From assembly GCF_011058215.1 (NCBI RefSeq), contig NZ_JAALFG010000002.1, positions 992,001 to 1,056,000 of the forward strand: a stretch of 64,000 nucleotides of DNA. The letters run 5' to 3'. Source of the DNA: Devosia aurantiaca. Its GTDB lineage: Bacteria; Pseudomonadota; Alphaproteobacteria; Rhizobiales; Devosiaceae. The notes under the pieces are model-generated. The model saw only the letters and a list, made by a program, of their open reading frames with translations. It did not search any database and had not been told where the DNA came from. Of the stretch, positions 56,691 through 64,000 are shown one piece after another. The position numbers were made by a program, and so were the translations under genes. The stretch's first letter is position 1, and each line of letters begins with the position of its first letter.

Positions 56691-58179
56691 AGACTTCGAC
56701 CAGCGCCGGCTGGGCCGGTGCACCCTGCCCATAGGCCGGTGGCTTGGGCCGCCGGAACAGCGGCGCCATCAGCAAGACCAGCGCGAAGCTACCGACCACA
56801 TACCAAAGCGCCAGCGCCGAGGCATGCGAGAAGGCGGCATGCGGGGCCGAGCCTGCAGCAAACGCATTGCCGAGATTGGTGAAGAAGATCTGCCCGATAA
56901 TGGCCACGCCGAGCGCACCACCCACCTGCTGGAAGGCCTGCAGCGCGCCCGAGCCCGAACCGGCATCGCGCGGCGGCACATTGGCCAGTACCAGCTGGAA
57001 CAGCGACGAGAAGCCAAGGCCAAGCCCGACACCGGCGATCAAGAGCGGCGGCAACAGCGCCCAGTGATCGATCATGTCGGTGACGCCTTCGATATAGAAG
57101 TGCATCCAGCCGATGCCGATGACGAGAAGCGCGCCGGAAAGCGCCAGCCGCGAGCGCAGGTAGTGAGACCCGAACCGCCCCGCAATTGCCGATGCGATCA
57201 GGACACCCACCGAAAACGGCGTGTTGGTAAGCCCCGATTCAAGCGGCGTGAACCCGAAGCCGCCCTGCAGCAACAGCGAGATCACCATGAACATGCCCGG
57301 AATGCCCGAGGCAAAGACGGTGGTGACGAAGGCGCCGAACATGAACTGGCGATTGGTGATGAGGTCGAAATTGAGAAGCTGCGGCTGCCCGTCCTTGGCG
57401 CGATTGCGCGTCCAGAACACGAAAAGCGCGATCAGCACGATCCCCGCCGCCATCATGGCGAAAATCCACGGCGCCCAGTCATAGGCACGCCCCTCGACGA
57501 TCGGAAACACCAGCATGACGATGCCGAGGCCGAACAGGACGATGCCGACATAGTCGTTCTTGAGCTCGGCATGACCCGGCAGACGCGGGATCAGGAACCA
57601 ACCTGCAACCACCGCGGCAATGCCGACCGGGATGTTGACGAGAAAAATCGGCTGCCATTCGAGGCCGAAAAGATTGGCCGAAATCAGCACGCCGCCAAGA
57701 ATCGGGCCGCAGACCGAAGCAAGGCCCGCAGACAGACCGAACAGCGAAAACGCTTGTCCCCGTTCCTGCGGCGGAAAGGTCACCGTGGCGATCGCCAGCA
57801 CCTGCGGCGTCATCATCGCACCGGCAAGGCCCTGGATGATACGGGCGACGATCAAGAACTCGATGTTCGGCGCCAGACCACAAAGCGCCGAAGCTGCCGT
57901 GAAACCGGCAACGCCCCAAAGGAAGAGCGTCGTGCGCCCCACAATGTCGCCCAACCGGCCGAACGGCAAAAGCCCCAGCGCAAAGGCCAGGATATAGGCG
58001 GCGACCACCCATTCGATCTGGCTGTCGGTGGCGCCCAGGCTTTCGCGCATCGAAGGAAGCGCCACATTGACGATGGTGACATCGATCAGGTTCATGAAAT
58101 TGGCGATCAAAAGAACGAACAGCGACAGCCAGCGGCGCGGATCGGGTGGAGTGGCCGTTTCGGCCGCAAAAGTGGACAT
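56689..58179 (-). CDS. MFS multidrug transporter, DHA2 (EmrB/QacA) family
   Basis: 496 residues, 14 transmembrane helices. LIANFMNLIDVTIVNVALPS in helix 1, FGRLGDIVGRTTLFLWG as motif A, and FGLSAGLASVCGPILGGVLI as motif C. Proton-driven drug or metabolite exporter. No adaptor gene is beside it, so it probably acts without EmrA. Unlike the EmrB at 12.9 kb its frame is intact. Confidence 0.92.
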   Translation of the reverse strand: MSTFAAETATPPDPRRWLSLFVLLIANFMNLIDVTIVNVALPSMRESLGATDSQIEWVVAAYILAFALGLLPFGRLGDIVGRTTLFLWGVAGFTAASALCGLAPNIEFLIVARIIQGLAGAMMTPQVLAIATVTFPPQERGQAFSLFGLSAGLASVCGPILGGVLISANLFGLEWQPIFLVNIPVGIAAVVAGWFLIPRLPGHAELKNDYVGIVLFGLGIVMLVFPIVEGRAYDWAPWIFAMMAAGIVLIALFVFWTRNRAKDGQPQLLNFDLITNRQFMFGAFVTTVFASGIPGMFMVISLLLQGGFGFTPLESGLTNTPFSVGVLIASAIAGRFGSHYLRSRLALSGALLVIGIGWMHFYIEGVTDMIDHWALLPPLLIAGVGLGLGFSSLFQLVLANVPPRDAGSGSGALQAFQQVGGALGVAIIGQIFFTNLGNAFAAGSAPHAAFSHASALALWYVVGSFALVLLMAPLFRRPKPPAYGQGAPAQPALVEV

Positions 58180-58382
58180 GGGAAATTTCCTCGAAAGATG
58201 CGTGCGGCTGAGGCGAACCGGAGCGGCAAGAAACGCGCGGGGTTTGTGCGCCTCCTTTTGCGCACAATCAAGCCACGCAATGGCGCCGACCGGTGCCCTC
58301 TGATCACATCGCCCATGCTGATCGGCTCGGTTGACATTTCCTGTCAGCAGGCGTCCATCACCGCAAAATCTGGAGCACCGCC

Positions 58383-59900
58383 ATGACCGACTATGTCAAA
58401 AAGATCCTGACGTCCTCGGTCTACGACGTTGCCGAGCAGACCCCGCTCGACAGCATGGAACTGCTGTCCACCCGGCTTGGGCATGACATCCTGGTTAAGC
58501 GCGAGGATCTTCAGCCGGTCTTTTCCTTCAAGATCCGCGGCGCCCATAACCGCATCGTCCATCTCACCGCCGAAGAGCGCGCCCGCGGCGTTATCTGCGC
58601 TTCGGCCGGCAATCACGCGCAGGGCGTTGCCCTGTCCGCCAGCCGCCTCGGCATCCGCTCCGTCATCGTCATGCCGACGACGACACCGGTGATCAAGGTC
58701 AATGCCGTGCGCCGCCTTGGCGGCGAAGTCGTGCTCTTCGGCGACGGCTTCGACGCAGCCCGCGCCCACGCCTCGATCCTTGCGGAGCGCCATGGCTATG
58801 TCTTCGTCCACCCATTCGATGATCCCGATGTCATTGCCGGCCAGGGCACGGTCGGGCTCGAAATCATGCGCCAGCACCCCGAGCCGATCGGCGCCATCTA
58901 TGTGCCCGTCGGCGGCGGCGGCCTCGCCGCCGGCATCGCCAGCTTCGTAAAATTTTTGCGCCCCGAAATCCGCATCATCGGTGTCGAGCCCGAAGAAGCC
59001 GCCTCGATGAAGGCCGCCATTGCAGCCGGCAAGCCGGTGCCGCTCGACCAGGTCGGCCTCTTTGCCGATGGCGTCGCCGTGCGTCAGGTGGGCGAAGAAA
59101 CCTTCCGCCTCTGCCGCGACCTCCTCGACGACATCATCACCGTTACGGCCGACGAAATCTGCGCCGCCATCAAGGATATCTTTGATGACCATCGCGCCAT
59201 CACCGAGCCCGCCGGCGCCCTCGCCCTTGCCGGCCTCCGCCGTGACATCGACAACGGCACCGCGCCCGATGGCGCCCTGATTGCCATCAACTCCGGCGCC
59301 AACGTCAATTTCGACCGCCTGCGCTACGTCGCCGAGCGTGCCGAGATCGGCGAGCGCGCCGAGGCGCTCCTCGCCGTCACCATCCCCGAGCGGCCCGGCT
59401 CCTACCGCGCCTTCATTCGCCTCCTTGGCGCCCGCGCCATCACCGAGTTCAACTATCGCTTCGCCCCCGGCAACAGCGCCCGCATCTTCGTCGGCATCAA
59501 GCTCGGCAACGGCGACACCGAAAAGCGCGAGATCATCGACCTCCTTGCCAGCAACGGTCTCGACGTCACCGACATGACCGACAACGAAGTCGCAAAGCTC
59601 CATGTCCGCCACATGGTCGGCGGCCGCGTCGAAGGCCTCCGGGACGAGATGATCTTCCGCTTCCAATTCCCGGAGCGGCCAGGCGCCTTGCTCAAATTCC
59701 TCGAAGGGCTGAACGATGCCTGGAACATTTCGCTGTTCCACTACCGCAATCACGGCTCCGACTATGGCCGCGTCCTGGTCGGCATCCAGGTGCCGGAAGA
59801 GACGCGCGAGGACTTCTTTGCCCACATCGATGCCATCGGTTTTCCTTATTGGAACGAGACCGACAATCCCGCCTATCGGCAGTTCCTTGATCGCGAATAA
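58383..59900 (+). CDS. ilvA: Threonine ammonia-lyase, biosynthetic
   Basis: 505 residues, full biosynthetic length. PLP Lys in PVFSFKIRGAHNRI, SAGNHAQGVALSA, the phosphate loop VGGGGLAAGIA, and two C-terminal ACT-like regulatory domains (~325-500: ALLAVTIPERPGSYRAFIRL and FRFQFPERPGALLKFLEGLN). Makes 2-oxobutanoate for isoleucine and would be feedback-inhibited by it. Confidence 0.95.
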   Translation: MTDYVKKILTSSVYDVAEQTPLDSMELLSTRLGHDILVKREDLQPVFSFKIRGAHNRIVHLTAEERARGVICASAGNHAQGVALSASRLGIRSVIVMPTTTPVIKVNAVRRLGGEVVLFGDGFDAARAHASILAERHGYVFVHPFDDPDVIAGQGTVGLEIMRQHPEPIGAIYVPVGGGGLAAGIASFVKFLRPEIRIIGVEPEEAASMKAAIAAGKPVPLDQVGLFADGVAVRQVGEETFRLCRDLLDDIITVTADEICAAIKDIFDDHRAITEPAGALALAGLRRDIDNGTAPDGALIAINSGANVNFDRLRYVAERAEIGERAEALLAVTIPERPGSYRAFIRLLGARAITEFNYRFAPGNSARIFVGIKLGNGDTEKREIIDLLASNGLDVTDMTDNEVAKLHVRHMVGGRVEGLRDEMIFRFQFPERPGALLKFLEGLNDAWNISLFHYRNHGSDYGRVLVGIQVPEETREDFFAHIDAIGFPYWNETDNPAYRQFLDRE

Positions 59901-60071
59901 TCCCCACCCAAACGGGGGCGACTTCATTCTGAAATAAACGGCATCTACACCACCTGACGTATTTCCGCCCCGAACCCATTGCAATTGGTCGGGTGTGGAG
60001 CAATTTGCATTGATCGTCGGCCTTTGGGGTGCACCAGGGGCGCAAATCTACAAATAAAGGGAAAGAAAAAC

Positions 60072-61295
60072 ATGATCCGGACCACCAAGACCGCCGGCCT
60101 GATGCTTGCTAGCGGCCTGACGACACTCGCCTTGATGCAGCCCGCTTCCGCGCTCGAAGCGCAGGCTTTCATCGATCGTTTCGAGGCCGTCTACGCGGTC
60201 ATGGGTTATGAACTCGATTTCGGTACCGCAACCCTCGACGGCGATACCATCACCGTCGATGGCGTCACCGTCGGCTTTGCCGGCACCGAAGAAGAACCCA
60301 CCACTTTCGATACCGAGCTGACCTTTACCGGCGTCGTCGAGAACGAAGACGGCAGCTATTTTGCCGAGCAGCTGACTGTGCCCGATATCGATACCGAATT
60401 CGCCTCCGATCCGGTCGGGCATCTTTCAGTCACTGGCATTGTCGCTGAAGGCCTCTGGCTGCCGCCGGAAGACGAATATAGCGCCGAAAACCTGCTGCAG
60501 ACCGTTGATCGCGTTGCCACCGGCCCGCTGGTCGTCAGCCGCGATGGCGCTGAAGTCGTGCGCTATGACGGCCTCGATTACTCCTCTGAGTTCGGCTACG
60601 CCGATGACGACGCGCTTGAGTCGGTCAACTCGAAGTTCACCGTTTCCAATATCTGGGCCGATCTTTCCACCGTCGGCGAAGAAGAGCCCGAAGCCGGCGC
60701 CGTGATCGAGTCCCTTGGCCTCACCGAGATCAAGGGCAATATCAGCCAGGCCGGCACCTGGACCCTTTCCGACGGTCGCCTTGCGCTGACCGAGTCGGTG
60801 ATGGACTTCGAAAACATCGGCAAGCTCAACTTTACATTCGATATCCTGGGCTTCACCCCCGCGGTGCTCGACAAGATCTACGCGATGAACGCAAGCGACA
60901 TCGACCCGACCACCGAAGAAGGTCAGGCCCAGCAGATGATGATGGGCATGGAAATGGCGCAGGCCCTCTCCATCGCCAGCGCCGATATCCGCTATGACGA
61001 TGCCGGCCTTGCGCCCAAGCTGCTCGACCTCTTTGCCGCCCAGTCCGGTATCGATCGCGCCGCTTTCGTCGAAGCCATCAAGCCTGTCGTTCCCGCCATG
61101 ATGGCCGACCTCAACGCCCCTGCGCTGGTTGATCTCATCGTGCCGGCCGTCAACGCCTTCCTCGACGATCCGCAGAGCTTCGAGGTTGCCGTCGCTCCGG
61201 CCTCGCCCACGAGCTTCCTCGTCTTGGCTGCCGCCGCCGCCAACCCGGCTGGCCTGATCCAGGCTCTGGGCCTCACGGTCACCGCCAACCAGTAA
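60072..61295 (+). CDS. Exported protein of unknown function
   Basis: 407 residues from ATG 60072 (AAAGGGAAAG precedes it; upstream in-frame codons do not look coding). Sec signal TAGLMLASGLTTLALMQPASALEA. Mature part very acidic with few Lys/Arg, beta-rich first half (GTATLDGDTITVDGVTVGFA) and a helical second half ending in an Ala-rich stretch. No motif recognised. Preceding TSS-proximal region is AT-rich, suggesting good expression, and a terminator follows. Confidence 0.7.
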   Translation: MIRTTKTAGLMLASGLTTLALMQPASALEAQAFIDRFEAVYAVMGYELDFGTATLDGDTITVDGVTVGFAGTEEEPTTFDTELTFTGVVENEDGSYFAEQLTVPDIDTEFASDPVGHLSVTGIVAEGLWLPPEDEYSAENLLQTVDRVATGPLVVSRDGAEVVRYDGLDYSSEFGYADDDALESVNSKFTVSNIWADLSTVGEEEPEAGAVIESLGLTEIKGNISQAGTWTLSDGRLALTESVMDFENIGKLNFTFDILGFTPAVLDKIYAMNASDIDPTTEEGQAQQMMMGMEMAQALSIASADIRYDDAGLAPKLLDLFAAQSGIDRAAFVEAIKPVVPAMMADLNAPALVDLIVPAVNAFLDDPQSFEVAVAPASPTSFLVLAAAAANPAGLIQALGLTVTANQ

Positions 61296-61302
61296 TCCTG
61301 AT

Positions 61303-61332
61303 GGGGGCCCGGCGATGGGCCCTCACTCTTTT
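61303..61332 (+). terminator. Intrinsic terminator after the exported protein
   Basis: Stem GGGGGCCC / GGGCCCTC with one G-T pair and a 6-base loop, followed by ACTCTTTT. Confidence 0.65.
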
Positions 61333-61376
61333 GGCAAGCAGATGAAGCCTTCACTTTTTTCTGGCATGGTCGCCCT

Positions 61377-62078
61377 ATGACCGCCCTGCCCCTGCCTCGC
61401 TCCAGCTTTGATCACGTCACCGAATGGGTGTTCGACCTCGACAACACCCTCTACCCGCGTGAATGCAATCTCTTCGCGCAGATCGACACGTTGATCACCA
61501 ACTACGTGATGGACGTCACCAAGCTCGATTTCGCCGCCGCCCGCGACCTGCAGAAGGGCTACTATCGCGACTTCGGCACGACGCTGAACGGGCTCATGCA
61601 TCGGCACGAGATCGACGCCGACCATTTCCTCAATACCGTGCACGCTATCGACTACACCCCGGTCGCGCCGCATCCCGAACTCATCGACGCCATCACCGCC
61701 CTGCCCGGCCGCAAGTTCATCCTCACCAATGGCGATGTGGGCCACGCCCGCAACGTCCTGATGCGCCTCGGTGGCGACCATCTCTTCGAGCATGTGCACG
61801 ACATCCGCGCCATGACCTTCGTGCCCAAGCCGCACCGCGAAGCCTATGACGGCTTTTTCCAGAAGCACGCCATCGACCCCACCCGCGCCGCCATGTTCGA
61901 CGATCTCGAAAAGAACCTCGTCGTCCCGCACGAAGTGGGCATGTCCACCGTCCAGGTCGTCCCCCAAGATGGCTTCCTCCACGACCAGGTGGATTCATGG
62001 GAGCTCGGCCGCTCCACCGGCCCCCACGTCCATCACATCACCGCCGATCTCGCCGGCTTCCTCCGCAACCTGCCCTGA
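61377..62078 (+). CDS. Pyrimidine 5'-nucleotidase-type HAD hydrolase
   Basis: 233 residues. HAD motifs I WVFDLDNTLYPR (DxDxT), II FILTNGD, III Lys in FVPKPHREAYDG, and IV AAMFDDLEKN. The DNTLYP and insert EAIDTLITNYVMDVT-like region match the Sdt1/pyrimidine 5'-nucleotidase group found in alphaproteobacteria. Likely dephosphorylates pyrimidine monophosphates or related compounds. Confidence 0.88.
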   Translation: MTALPLPRSSFDHVTEWVFDLDNTLYPRECNLFAQIDTLITNYVMDVTKLDFAAARDLQKGYYRDFGTTLNGLMHRHEIDADHFLNTVHAIDYTPVAPHPELIDAITALPGRKFILTNGDVGHARNVLMRLGGDHLFEHVHDIRAMTFVPKPHREAYDGFFQKHAIDPTRAAMFDDLEKNLVVPHEVGMSTVQVVPQDGFLHDQVDSWELGRSTGPHVHHITADLAGFLRNLP

Positions 62079-62086
62079 CTTTCTTC

Positions 62087-62152
62087 ACCCTCCCCTTGAG
62101 GGGAGGGTAGCGCAGCTTAGCCGAAGGCTTAGCGAAGCTAGGGAGGGGTAGG
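62087..62152. repeat. Intergenic GC-rich palindromic repeat (copy C)
   Basis: CCCTCCCCTTGAGGGGAGGG followed by TAGCGCAGCTTAGCCGAAGG and CTTAGCGAAGCTAGGGAGGGG; near-identical layout to 49111-49181, giving an outer CCCTCCCC/GGGAGGGG arm and an inner AGCTTAGC/GCTTAGCGAAGCT structure. Confidence 0.8.
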
Positions 62153-62161
62153 TTCCGCCCC

Positions 62162-62533
62162 CTACATATTATTCAGATGAAAAATATTACCGTCCGGGTC
62201 CTTGAACCAGGCCATCTTGAACCCGCCACTGCTGTGAATGCCATCGGCAAAGTCCATCCCCTCATACTGCTCGAACCGCACGCCCTTCTCGCGTAGCGCC
62301 ACAACGATCGCGTCGATCTCCTCGCCAACGCCCCACACCACCGCATTGGCCTGGTTGGTCCCGGCAAAGTCCGAGACGTAAACGACAAGACTCGTTTTCC
62401 CGGTGCGGAACTCCGCCACCTGCTCGTCCTGCCCGTTCACCTGCTCAAGCCCCAGCACGTCGGCATAAAACGCCTTAGCCCGCGCCAGGTCCTTCACCGC
62501 CACGATTGCGGCACTGTCTTTGTCCTTAAGCAC
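62162..62533 (-). CDS. VOC/glyoxalase-family protein
   Basis: 123 residues from GTG 62533 with AGGAG upstream. Vicinal-oxygen-chelate fold with AAIVAVKDLARAKAFYADVL at the start and FKMAWFKDPDGNIFHLNNM at the end, the latter holding a metal-type Glu/Asn region in relatives. Substrate unknown. A longer ATG start at 62569 reads an unrelated leader and is rejected. Confidence 0.85.
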   Translation of the reverse strand: MLKDKDSAAIVAVKDLARAKAFYADVLGLEQVNGQDEQVAEFRTGKTSLVVYVSDFAGTNQANAVVWGVGEEIDAIVVALREKGVRFEQYEGMDFADGIHSSGGFKMAWFKDPDGNIFHLNNM

Positions 62534-62628
62534 CTTCGTTCTCCTCAAAGAAGATGAACGCCCGCCCATTCAGCGCGTTGCAACCGCACCCTATTCCCGC
62601 CGACCCTTGCGCGCACTACATTGTCCTC

Positions 62629-64000
62629 ATGACCGATCTTCCTGGCCGCCGTCCGCCGCCAACTCCCGACAGCACCCCAACTTTCCGCGAGCGCCTCGAA
62701 AACCTGCGCCATCTCGGACGCCTTGTCGCGCAGATCTGGCGCACCAGCCGCCCGCTGACCGCGGCCTCCATCGGCCTTCGCGTGGTCGCCGCCTTCCAGC
62801 CCGTTGCCGTGCTCTACGCTGCCAAGCTGATCGTCGACGAAGTCGTCCGCCTCACCGCGCTCGAAGCCCCCGGCCCCTCCATCCTCGACTGGTGGAATGC
62901 TGGCCTCCTCGAACACATGCTGCTCTTGCTGCTGTTCGAATTCGCTTTGGTGCTCGCCAACGACGTCATCGCGCGCGTCACCGGCCTCGTTGACTCCATC
63001 CTCTCCGAGCTCCATTCAATCAGGTCAGCGTCGAACTCATGGCCCACGCGGCCAAGCTCGACCTCATGCATTTCGAATCGGCAGAATATCAGGACCGCCT
63101 CGAGCGTGCCCGCCGCCAGGCCGCCGGTCGCAATGCGCTCCTCAGCCAGATGTTCGGCCAGGCGCAGGACATCCTAACCGTCGCCACGCTCGCCGCCGGC
63201 CTCTTCGTCTACGCGCCCTGGCTGATCCTTTTGCTGCCGCTGAGCTTCATTCCCTCGATCTGGGGCGAAACCCGCTTCAACACCCTCGCCTATATGATGA
63301 GCCGCTGGCGCACTCCGGAGCGGCGCGAACTCGAATATCTCCGCCACATCGGCGCCAGCGCCGAAACCGCCAAGGAGGTCAAGCTTTTTGGCCTCGGCGA
63401 CTACCTCATCACCCGCTTCAAGTCCCTGGCCCACGCCATTTACCTTGAAAATCGTCACGTCACGACGCTGCGTGCCACCTGGGGCTCGGTCTTTGCCGCC
63501 ATCGCCAGCGTCGCCTACTATGCCGCCTATGCCTATATTGTCTGGCGCACCATCACCGGCGAATTCACCCTCGGCGATCTCGCCTTTCTCTCCGGCTCGT
63601 TCCTGCGCCTCAACGGTCTATTCCAGCGCATTCTCCTCGGCTTCACCGCCATCGCCGGCCAGTCCATGTATCTCGACGATCTCTTCTCCTTCTTCGAGAT
63701 CGAGCCCACCATCCTGGCTCCCGCCAACCCAAGCCCCTTCCCCGCGCCCATCACCCAGGGCATCCGCTTCGAAGGCGTCGGCTTCAAATATCCCGAAACC
63801 GAAAACTGGGTTGTCCGCGATCTGAGCTTCACCCTCGCAGCCGGCGAAACCCTGGCGCTGGTCGGCGAGAACGGCGCCGGCAAGACCACCATCGTCAAGC
63901 TCCTGACCCGCCTCTACGATCCCAGCGAAGGCCGGATCACCGTCGATGGCGTCGACCTCAAGAGCATGACGGCCAACGAAATCCACCGCCATGTCGGCGT
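62629..64000 (+). CDS. ABC transporter permease/ATPase, 3' end beyond window (one frameshift)
   Basis: Half-transporter from ATG 62629 that runs off the window at 64000. One T appears lost at TT 63015-63016 ([20 protein letters not shown] after repair). Transmembrane domain of type I exporters with coupling helices ([20 protein letters not shown]), then the ATPase: [21 protein letters not shown], Walker [32 protein letters not shown]. Signature and Walker B lie outside. Substrate unknown (lipid/drug-type exporters share this layout). Confidence 0.88.

Noticed and set aside
56638-58386. Plus-strand open frame of ~582 codons
   Set aside because: Antisense to the MFS transporter, whose motifs are complete on the minus strand.
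61377-62078. Phosphoglycolate phosphatase
   Set aside because: DNTLYP motif and length suit the pyrimidine 5'-nucleotidase group better.

Overview
The window looks like chromosome of a GC-rich alphaproteobacterium of the order Hyphomicrobiales (Rhizobiales), most like Devosia or a relative. This is an inference from high GC, heavy use of C/G-ending codons, the ruvCAB-tolQRAB and tkt-gap-pgk-fba gene blocks, a zapA/6S RNA/5-formyl-THF cyclo-ligase neighbourhood and a TIGR00282-type phosphoesterase. No rRNA, tRNA, CRISPR array, prophage or insertion sequence was recognised.

Layout. 0-11 kb: a cell-surface/secretion region with a UDP-glucose dehydrogenase (cut by the window edge), a secreted CBM60-like protein, a BTAD regulator, a LuxR regulator, and then a four-gene type I secretion locus: a giant Asp/Asn/Ser repeat protein (19 DSGNDNS motifs and a 12-fold DNS tract), a second large repeat protein, an ABC exporter and an HlyD adaptor. 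11-14.5 kb: marR-emrA-emrB drug efflux. 14.6-18 kb: a tightly overlapping operon of glycosyltransferase, acyl-CoA-dehydrogenase-like protein, PIG-L deacetylase and NodS-like methyltransferase. 18-22.5 kb: an RND efflux pair. 22.5-30.9 kb (minus strand): SDR and a small membrane protein, then the overlapping chain ruvC-ruvA-ruvB-nudix-ybgC followed by tolQ-tolR-tolA-tolB. 31-36.7 kb: a diguanylate cyclase, yebC, ymdB-like phosphoesterase, 5-FCL, 6S RNA, a lytic transglycosylase, a ParDE toxin-antitoxin pair, zapA and a coiled-coil partner. 37-46.3 kb: the glycolytic/Calvin block tkt-gap, then a 4-kb islet of repeats and lower-GC accessory genes, then pgk-fba. 46.4-55.6 kb: a degenerate ThiE-like protein, a Sel1 protein, an inositol-phosphatase-family protein, a MotA/ExbB-like plus OmpA-domain pair, pal-cpoB-tilS (separated from tolQRAB), and an ECF sigma/anti-sigma pair. 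55.7-64 kb: argB, an MFS pump, ilvA, an exported protein, a pyrimidine-nucleotidase-like HAD, a VOC protein and a partial ABC exporter.

A striking feature is that at least sixteen otherwise intact genes, including tkt, gap, fba, ruvB and tolA, carry a one-base frameshift, mostly a lost base at a run of C, G or T. Since several would be essential and are otherwise perfectly conserved, I read these mainly as consensus errors of an uncorrected long-read assembly; I give such genes as single features spanning both frames.

The best candidates for new biology are the DSGNDNS/type I secretion locus, the glycosyltransferase-ACAD-PIG-L-NodS operon, and the accessory islet that splits the tkt-gap-pgk-fba block.
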